From assembly GCA_019973155.2 (NCBI GenBank), contig BPQB01000201.1, forward strand, positions 1 to 14,082: a stretch of DNA of 14,082 nucleotides, given 5' to 3'. The first letter of the stretch is position 1, and every line of letters begins with the position of its first letter. The notes under the pieces are model-generated. The model worked only from the letters and a program-made list of their open reading frames with translations. It had not been told where the DNA came from and ran no database searches. Positions 8,511 through 14,082 of this stretch are shown in pieces. This stretch comes from Phanerochaete sordida. Taxonomy: Eukaryota; Basidiomycota; Agaricomycetes; Polyporales; Phanerochaetaceae. The position numbers and the translations under genes were made by a program.

Positions 8511-8700
8511 CGCCCTCAAACCTCTCGAAATGTACATTCATGTAAGTACATCTTCATATGTCATTATGATGCTCTACTTACATGAACACTAGGGTAATAA
8601 TTCGTCAGAATCGAGGGCTATAGGCTCTGCGACGCGCATCGCCGTCGGACATGCTAACGGCCGTGGAACGGACGTCTCGCATGTAATATACACGTTGTCT

Positions 8701-8742
8701 ACATTGTACAAAAGCTCGGGGACGAGCTTTCGCCCCAAATGT
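8701..8742 (+). other. Perfect stem-loop downstream of array 2
   Basis: AAAGCTCG (8711-8718) pairs perfectly with CGAGCTTT (8723-8730) around a GGGA loop, which fits the GNRA tetraloop class. An outer ACATT (8701-8705) can pair with AATGT (8738-8742). It lies in the long predicted exon that follows the last array unit, so it may be another structured element of the same RNA. Confidence 0.65.
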
Positions 8743-9216
8743 TCTGGTGGCGCGTCGTTCAGAGGGCTCAGTCGTGCGCGTCGTTCGCGATCGCCGACTT
8801 ATCACTTCGTTGTTCGCGTCACCTTCGCGGCGACAGTCTTACGCGGGAGGGCGTCGCGCGAGATGCTCAATGTAATATTTGCAGGACGCGCTACGCTGCA
8901 CAAGGACTCGGCCTCGCTTCGATACCTCGGCAGCTCGAGGCCCGGTCCTCCAGGCCAAGGTACGCCTCGCATTTGCTCTTGTATTTGGCGTATACTTATC
9001 GACGCTCTATTGACCGCAGGCGTTGCATGTCATCGGCCACGGTATGTCCCTCGTTATCGCACTACCATCGCACTTACTCACCAAGTCTTGTGTTCCTTGG
9101 TAGGTGTCCAGCAGCACACGCCGTGCAGGCTCTCGCACATTGGTCAAGGTATGTAACCCACATATTTATTCATCGGTATATCTAACGGGCTGTCGTACAA
9201 GCTCTCGTCTCACCAG

Positions 9217-11106
9217 CGGGATGCTCGGCTGTGCGTTCAAATGGCAGCGCGAGGCATCCCCAAACATCGACGACGCTAGCTCTAGCCCAGCGCGCCCTTG
9301 TCCCCCAGCACCGCAGCTCCACGACGGTACGTCGTCCTCTCCACTGGCGGCGAGACCTGCTTAGGGCGATTGTAGGATCGTCGGCAGGCGCTGCAGCCCG
9401 TCTCACGCGACGTTCAAAAGCGTGCCAGGCAGCTTCTCTCGAGAGGCTCGCCGTTGTCCTTGGCGCGGCCTGCGCGGTGCCTCTGGTGAGCGGCTTCGCT
9501 CTTGTAGGGAACGTCTTGTTGATCTGTGCATAGCGACGCGCTGGCCTCGTCCGCGTTCCGTGTTCGCGCCGTCGTGGTATGGCTCCTTCGACCCCAACGC
9601 GGCGACGTCGCGACCGGGCCTCGTCCGCCGTCCGTCAAAGCGTTCCGCCGCCTGATTGGCTGGTACGTTCTCTCGTTCGATGTGCTGCGCCCGACGCTGA
9701 CTGCGGTCTCACAGGAAGCCCGTCCGTGCCGCCGCTGGTGTCATCGAACCCAGCATCGGCTCCGCTCCGTACGAGCACCCTCTCTGCGGGCGACGCTGCC
9801 CGCGTACAAGGGTCGCGACGGTGTGTTCCCGTCTCGCTTTTCGTCGCTTCACATGCAGCGTGGCACGGCTGCGCAGACGTGCTTCGCTCGCAGCCACGGG
9901 CGGCGCGTCCTCTCTCTCTCTCTTCCTCTTGCTTGCTATCCAGGGCTGCGCTGACGTCCCCTTCTCCAGTACCGGGGACCGCATCGCGCGGCCCCTGTGT
10001 GAGTACTCCGTGCGCCGTGGGTGGGCATCGCGTTGCGCTCGTCGTCGACCCCGTGCACGCTTTGCCATGGCAGCCGCCCTCTCGACGGTGAGTTTGGATC
10101 TGTCTTCGTCGTCGTGTCTCTGCTGCGGACGGGCCTCCGCCGGCTGCGATCTCCACGGCCCGCTCTTCTCATTCGCAAGCCCGGCATGCGCTGACGCCGT
10201 TCCTCCCAGGTCTTGGAGCCGCATCGAGACCCTCTCGTGCGCGTCCCTGCTGAACGCCTTGGGCTCGCGTGCTGCTCCGCAGTGCACGCGACGTCGACAG
10301 CGGTCGCGGTCGTCATGTCTCGCTGCGGCGTCCATGGCTTGGTGTCCGGTACGTCCTCGTCTCGCTCTCCGTTGTGCTCGCCGCTGATCTTGCGTTCGCA
10401 GGCTCGACGCGGGTGTCGACGGCGTCTTCAGGTGCGGCCTCCGCACCGCCTCGCGTGTGCATGGTGGCTGCGAGCGGCGGCGAGGGCTGCGCTGCGCTCG
10501 CGGGCAACGTGGTCTTCGTGGTGCAAGGGTGAGTCCGTGTTCGTCTTGGCTTCTTCGTCTGCGACGCGGCAGCGTCGGCGGGTCTGCGCCATGTCCGCGC
10601 ATGTGCCGGACGCGCTCCTCTCGTCCTCCCTCTCTGCCGAAGCAAGAGCTGGCGCGACGGCTCTCCCTTTGAGCTCCTTGGGTCGTCTCGCGCGGAGCGA
10701 CTGCGCGCAGCCCAGGTCGAGAGCCTGGGCTCGCTCGTCCGCCTTTTGCGAACGCCTCGCAGGCGGCTTGGACATTGCCGGCGGCGCAGCGCGCGGGTCG
10801 GCCTGCCGGCGCGTGTTTGGTGCTCGTTTTCGCGTTCGGTCCGCTTGCTGACGACGCTTGACGTGGCGCCTAGAATGGCCATTTCGTACTGGGTCGCAGC
10901 GTATCCGCCGACCGCGTGCTACCCTAGCAAACGCGTGGGGGCGAGCGCGCGGGGCGTGCTGCCCGGGGGTGAGTCTTCGCTTTTTCGCCTGGTGTCTCTG
11001 CGGCGGGGCGCGACAGCGCCGCCCGCTTCCGACATCGCCCGGCCGAGTTCTGCTTGTCCAAAACCTCTGCTGTGACGACGTCCGCTGACGCCCTTGTTTC
11101 GCCCAG
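9217..11106 (+). other. Intron-rich plus-strand stretch, no recognised protein
   Basis: Well-formed plus-strand introns continue: 9487-9534, 9663-9714 (GCTGACTG), 10088-10210 (GTGAGT, GCTGACG, CCCAG; long at 123 nt), 10349-10401 (GCTGATC), 10529-10572, a donor GTGAGT at 10969, and an acceptor at 11106 preceded by GCTGACG. Recurring pieces such as CCGCATCG after the acceptors (about 9979 and 10220) suggest old tandem duplication as in arrays 1 and 2. Open frames up to about 297 codons exist on both strands but are Arg/Ala/Ser-rich GC-driven frames without domains. This may be the 3' part of the 5060 transcript or a separate one. Confidence 0.4.
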
Positions 11107-12163
11107 ATCTTGAATCGACGCCGGCGGGCCCGGCGGTCGTGCCGTCCGTGCGTTGCCGCGGCCAGGTTAGCACTTCGGCCGCGAAGTCGCCAACTGCGAC
11201 GCCTGATTGGCCGCGAAGGGCCGCCATGGCAGGGTCAAAGGCGTGCGCGGGAGATGCGCTGGACGGCGTACAGAGGCGGGAGCACGCTTCCGAGCGCGGC
11301 TGGGCAGCTCTGCGAGAATCGTCGGGAGGGGGCGGGAGACCGTGACGACGAGGCTGGGCAGTCGGCCCGCACTTCCGCGCGACTCCCGCGTGGATTCTAA
11401 CGGACGGAGTGGCTGCTGGAGGTCCAGCCGATGCGGCGGTTGGGTCTGTATGGCGAGATCGCGATGAGCCAGGTGGCCGGGTGCAGCCGAGAAAGGCACA
11501 CGTACAGGTATGCAGAGCGTGTGGAGGCTGCTGCCAAACTCGTCACGCCACTATCTTTATCTTGCGGTGGTTGTTTGCCTAGATTTAGCGTAGGTTAGCT
11601 CAAAAAGCGGGAGAGGAGGCGGTGCCGACGAACCGAGCAGGCGAAGGCGCCCTCGGCGGATGGGGCGTAGCAGACGACGTGGAGAGGAGGTCGAGGGTGC
11701 GGGCGCCGTGTGTGAGCGTCGGCACGTGCGTGTTGCAAAGCGGCGGCGCGAACGTCGGGCGCGAGGAGGGGCTGCGGCGGGGCAGTGAGCACGCCATGTT
11801 GGGAAGCGGGACGCAGCGAGACACGCACCTCGTCGACGGCTGGAGGCCGTCGGGCATCGTTGAAATCGGCGACCAAGGCGGCCATGGCGCGTTCAGGCGC
11901 GGTGCAACGTCTGCTGGTCGCCGCTCGTCGTTGGTGGGAGAGAAAGCGCGACGACGTGTTCGGTTTGATGAGATGCGCGAGAGAAGCCAGTGGCGCGGCT
12001 GATGCCGAAGGCGCGTCGCTGCCACGGCGTGGACGTTCGTTGATTGAGGCGTCGAGTCGAGTGGACGCAGCGGCGGGGCGGTGGTCGTGGTGCAGAGCAA
12101 GGAGCGTGGCGCCCAGCGCGCGCGCCGGCCGCGTTCGCGCCGCGCGCGTCGCCTCGGACACAG

Positions 12164-12180
12164 ATATTAATATTAATATT
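12164..12180. repeat. AT-rich palindromic repeat
   Basis: Alternating ATT and AAT units make a self-complementary 17-bp run, sharply different from the GC-rich surroundings. It may be a simple replication-slippage repeat. Confidence 0.9.
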
Positions 12181-12610
12181 CCTGGGAGGCTGATTCGCGG
12201 GAGAAGAGCAGGGCATACGTTGCAGGCACGCAGCCCTGTCAAAAGGCAAAACTTACCTTTGAAGAATGCTCGCTAAGCTTGCGCGTGAATTTGGCCAGCG
12301 CGGCGCGGACGCGCAGATGTTCCTGTCGGATGCATGTCATCGGACACCATCGCCTGTCACGCGCGGGCAGAGGATTCGAGAGGAAGACCGGCAATAATGA
12401 AATAAAATCGGGGTATAGGTGCTGACAACATAGAAAGCCCCGCTGAGTTACAAATAAGATGCTCGGGCATGCAGCCCACGAACACGAAGGGCCGTCGCGC
12501 TGGACCAGGGTACACGCGACTCGGAGCGACGGCTGGCCCAACCAGACAGCTCAGCATCACACCAGCGTGTGCCTGCGCGCGGGGAGCCCACCGCCACTGC
12601 CGCCGCCACT

Positions 12611-12637
12611 GCCGCCGCCGCCGCCGCCGCCGCCGCC
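12611..12637. repeat. (GCC)9 microsatellite directly after the amidohydrolase stop codon
   Basis: Nine perfect GCC units on the plus strand (GGC on the coding strand) touch the TGA at 12638-12640. A further interrupted block of CCGCCACT and GCC units extends it left to about 12590. On the coding strand, in frame with the gene, it would read as a glycine tract followed by Gly-Gly-Gly-Ser-like units if the stop were read through. Confidence 0.95.
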
Positions 12638-14082
12638 TCATATACGACCGAACACGGGCGCGCCGTCGATGACCGTCGCGAGGACGCGGGTGGCGAGGAT
12701 GCGCTCGGGCGCGATAGCCATGATGTCCTGCGACAGCACCGTGTAGTCGGCGCGCTTGCCGGGCGCGATCGAGCCGAGGACGTCTTCCGTGAAGGACGCG
12801 TAGGCCGGGTCGAGCGTCATGCCTGTGCGCGCACGCATGTCAGCTCGACCTACGAACACGCGGGTGATCGCACTCGCCTTTCAGCGCCTCCGCGCGCGTC
12901 ATGCGCTGGTCCGGGAACCTACAGGGGGCGAGCGATCAGCCTGCGCTCGCACGCGCGGGGCAGCGCGGGGCGCACCAGCCGTCGGGCCCGTGGGGCGACG
13001 TGCCCTCCGCGGAGAGGCGCGTGATCGCGGCGTAGAAGCCTGCGAGCGGGTTCACGCCCTCGACGGGGAAGTCGGAGCCGAGCGTGATGCGCGCGCCGTG
13101 GTCGAGCACGCTGCGGAACGCGTACAGGCCCTTCACACGCTCGGGGCCCTGCCATTCAGTGCGGTGAGCAGGCAGCGGGAGGCGCGCGGCGAGGGGTACG
13201 TACGAGCCGCTCCTCGGCGTACCACATGTCGTCAGTGCTGCCCGAAGCTTGTCAGTGTGGGGCGGGCGGAAAACGGACGGCCGAACGCACGCGTGGGTCG
13301 GTTGCACGCTCGCGATAACTAAGGGCCGATATGAGTACGGTTTGCGCGGCTAGGCGCCACGCGACTTACCACCGAGGTCGCCGAAACGCGCCATGTCCTG
13401 CTGGGAGAGCAGCTGTGCATGTTCGAGACGCGGCCGGAGCGCTTTGACGTCCGCGTCCTTGAGCGCCGTCTCGAACGCGTCGAGGACGAGGCCGTTCGCG
13501 CGGTCGCCTATAGCATGTACGTTCTGGCGCGAGAAGCGTCAGCGCGCCTGACATGCGCCCGGGCGCGGCACGTACCACTTGCCAGCCGTCCTTGAGGAAG
13601 CGGGGGATGACGGTGTTGAGCACGTCGGCGTCGATGCGCATCACGCCACGTGTCGTCGGGTTGTCCGTGTACGGCTCGTAGAGCTGGGGGCATGGGTTTA
13701 GCAGCGCAAAGGCCGCAGATCGCGCGCAAGACGCACCGCCGCACCGCCAGACCGCAGTGCACCTGCAAAGAAGCGTCAGCGCACGCACGGGCGGACCGAG
13801 CGCCCGCGGCCGCGGCTTTGCCAGTGAACGCACCATCGGCGAAGATCTTGACACTGCGCGCAGTGAGGCGGCCGTTGCCCGCGCCGATCAGTTTCTCGCG
13901 GCGGTCGCCCCAGTAGTCGGCGGACTCGTTGAAGTGGGTCATGCCATACACGCGCATCTGCGCGAGATCGAGGTCAGATAGCAGTTCCGGGAGGCAGCGC
14001 GAGAAACGTGGGGGCGACGCACTGGGAGCTTGCCCTCGTCGGCAGCCCTGCGGAGGAGACGATCATGATCTGAACACCGATG
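12638..14082 (-). CDS. Amidohydrolase family 3 (YtcJ-like) metal-dependent hydrolase, 3' part, ten exons, 5' end outside window
   Basis: Exons on the minus strand in coding order: 14082-14023 (cut by the window edge), 13957-13834, 13762-13737, 13683-13576, 13523-13370, 13318-13291, 13237-13204, 13148-12976, 12918-12878, 12822-12638. They total 933 nt, in frame throughout: 310 residues plus TGA. Family landmarks, numbered within this partial protein: EGKLPMRVYGM (residues 16-26), SVKIFADGALRSGGAALYEPY (55-75, crossing two introns) with lysine 57, NVHAIGDRAN with histidine 109, RLEHAQ with histidine 141, ASVQPTH (160-166), TLGSDFPVE with aspartate 204, and a C-terminal GSIAPGKRADYTVLSQD. In the amidohydrolase superfamily the lysine, histidines and aspartate bind the metals and activate water; the N-terminal HxH pair must lie beyond the right edge. 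Substrate and cell location cannot be read from this part. It is convergent with the plus-strand transcripts to its left. No frameshift or internal stop is seen, so it appears intact here. Confidence 0.93.
12823..12877 (-). other. GC-AG intron in the amidohydrolase gene
   Basis: The last intron begins with GCGAGT after exon end CTGAAAG and ends with ACAG; a branch-like GCTGAC lies near its 3' end. Splicing it out joins the conserved LK-G-MTLDPAYASF in frame (phase 1). No GT donor nearby keeps the frame: the alternative GTGCGATC start leaves only about 24 nt before the next TAG. GC-AG is a known minor donor class and its exon context here (AAAG before GCGAGT) is the usual one. Confidence 0.85.

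Larger units (their letters stand above)
6901..8541 (+). repeat. Array 2: six tandem A-exon/B-exon units of about 303 bp
   Basis: The 23-nt core starts at 6938, 7241, 7537, 7845, 8143 and 8451, so successive spacings are 303, 296, 308, 298 and 308. Each period holds an A exon (with the core), an intron starting GTAAGT or GTGAGT, a B exon, and an intron usually starting GTACGT, GTGCGA or GTATGC. Predicted A exons: 6901-7007, 7211-7313, 7490-7610, 7798-7916, 8097-8204, 8418-8541. Predicted B exons: 7064-7158, 7362-7445, 7667-7753, 7973-8051, 8261-8364. The B-to-A introns are themselves related (TATACC then ACTGACGAGTAG-like ends in the copies at 7446-7489, 7754-7797 and 8052-8096). Outside the core the units have diverged so far that only a few short blocks still align. 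Exon boundaries are my splice-site reading and are not proven. Confidence 0.9.
5060..9216 (+). ncRNA. Long, intron-rich plus-strand transcript without a recognisable protein (hosts array 2)
   Basis: Predicted introns, all GT-AG and mostly 44-60 nt: 5269-5316, 5365-5422, 5472-5519, 5553-5606 (branch TACTAAC), 5646-5695, one ending 5876 (TACTAAC; start uncertain, perhaps 5825), 5996-6052, 6341-6390, 6504-6555, 6704-6760, 6856-6900, 7008-7063, 7159-7210, 7314-7361, 7446-7489, 7611-7666, 7754-7797, 7917-7972, 8052-8096, 8205-8260, 8365-8417, 8542-8592, 8960-9019, 9042-9103, 9149-9216. Exons are about 30-370 nt. No exon resembles a known protein domain and every frame across array 2 meets stops. 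A-exon lengths (107, 103, 121, 119, 108, 124) leave different remainders modulo 3, so unit duplication would not keep a frame. I infer a long non-coding RNA. A fast-evolving short-peptide gene is less likely but not excluded. The 3' end is not located, and the transcript may run on past 9.2 kb. Confidence 0.6.
11107..12637. other. Region between transcripts, no gene recognised
   Basis: Open frames up to 215 codons (minus strand, 11595-12242) and 163 codons (plus, 11785-12276) overlap one another and have no recognisable domain, so I do not call them. The stretch includes an AT island at 12164-12180, an AATAAA at 12401-12406 that could serve a plus-strand transcript, and the 3' flank of the amidohydrolase gene. 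Confidence 0.5.

Noticed and set aside
5269..8592. Intronic box C/D or H/ACA snoRNAs (snoRNA host gene)
   Set aside because: Introns are only 44-60 nt, too short to hold them. I found no paired C and D boxes, and the conserved elements lie in exons. H/ACA was considered for the two-stem shape, but the large pseudouridylation pockets and a properly placed 3' ACA are lacking.
9709..10602. 297-codon minus-strand open frame
   Set aside because: It is Arg/Ala/His-rich with no family resemblance and overlaps good plus-strand introns (10088-10210, 10349-10401).
11595..12242. 215-codon minus-strand open frame
   Set aside because: No recognisable domain, low-complexity composition, overlapping frames open on both strands, and its ILILIS stretch comes only from the AT-repeat.
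12401..12406. AATAAA as the polyadenylation signal of the long 5060 transcript
   Set aside because: It is more than 3 kb beyond the last convincing array 2 intron, with no continuous exon evidence to link them; kept only as a possible signal.

Overview
This looks like a piece of a filamentous fungal genome, most likely a GC-rich basidiomycete (Agaricomycetes). The grounds are the very short introns (mostly 44-60 nt) with CTGAC/CTAAC-type branch sites, a TATA box followed by a CT-rich start region, and one clearly recognisable, heavily intron-broken enzyme gene. I see no bacterial-type operons, tRNA, rRNA, insertion sequence or CRISPR array. The species assignment is inference.

Only one protein is recognised with confidence. 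It is the 3' part of an amidohydrolase-family-3 (YtcJ-like) metal-dependent hydrolase on the minus strand (14082 down to 12638), with ten exons in the window and the N-terminus beyond the right edge. I rebuilt it exon by exon: the ten exons total 933 nt, giving 310 residues plus a stop. One of its introns is GC-AG, and a (GCC)9 microsatellite abuts the stop codon.

The rest of the window is dominated by plus-strand, intron-rich sequence without a recognisable protein. Array 1 (about 770-2130) is a degenerate tandem array in which a core close to CGAAATCCGCGGTCGAA recurs about 12 times, always in predicted exons between short introns. From 2220 to 3204 there are signs of a minus-strand spliced gene of unknown function. 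From 3250 to 5030 I see no gene, but several strong imperfect inverted repeats (3358-3424, 3873-3942, 4398-4448, 4908-4942). A TATA-type promoter at about 5028 appears to start a long plus-strand transcript with more than 20 short introns (5269 to at least 9216).

The most interesting part is array 2 (6901-8541): six units at a period of about 303 bp. Each has a hairpin exon (A) and a partner exon (B), separated by introns. Every A exon carries a 23-nt core that is invariant apart from one base, while its flanks have diverged strongly. The core is the 3' arm of a hairpin whose 5' arm changes in compensating or wobble fashion. It is followed by an invariant unpaired ACTTAAT and then by a second stem-loop made of different sequence in each copy. 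Exon lengths are not frame-preserving and stops occur in the candidate frames. This points to a family of structured RNA elements in a spliced non-coding transcript, perhaps undescribed. The 9.2-11.1 kb stretch has further plus-strand introns, and 11.1-12.6 kb holds nothing I can identify.
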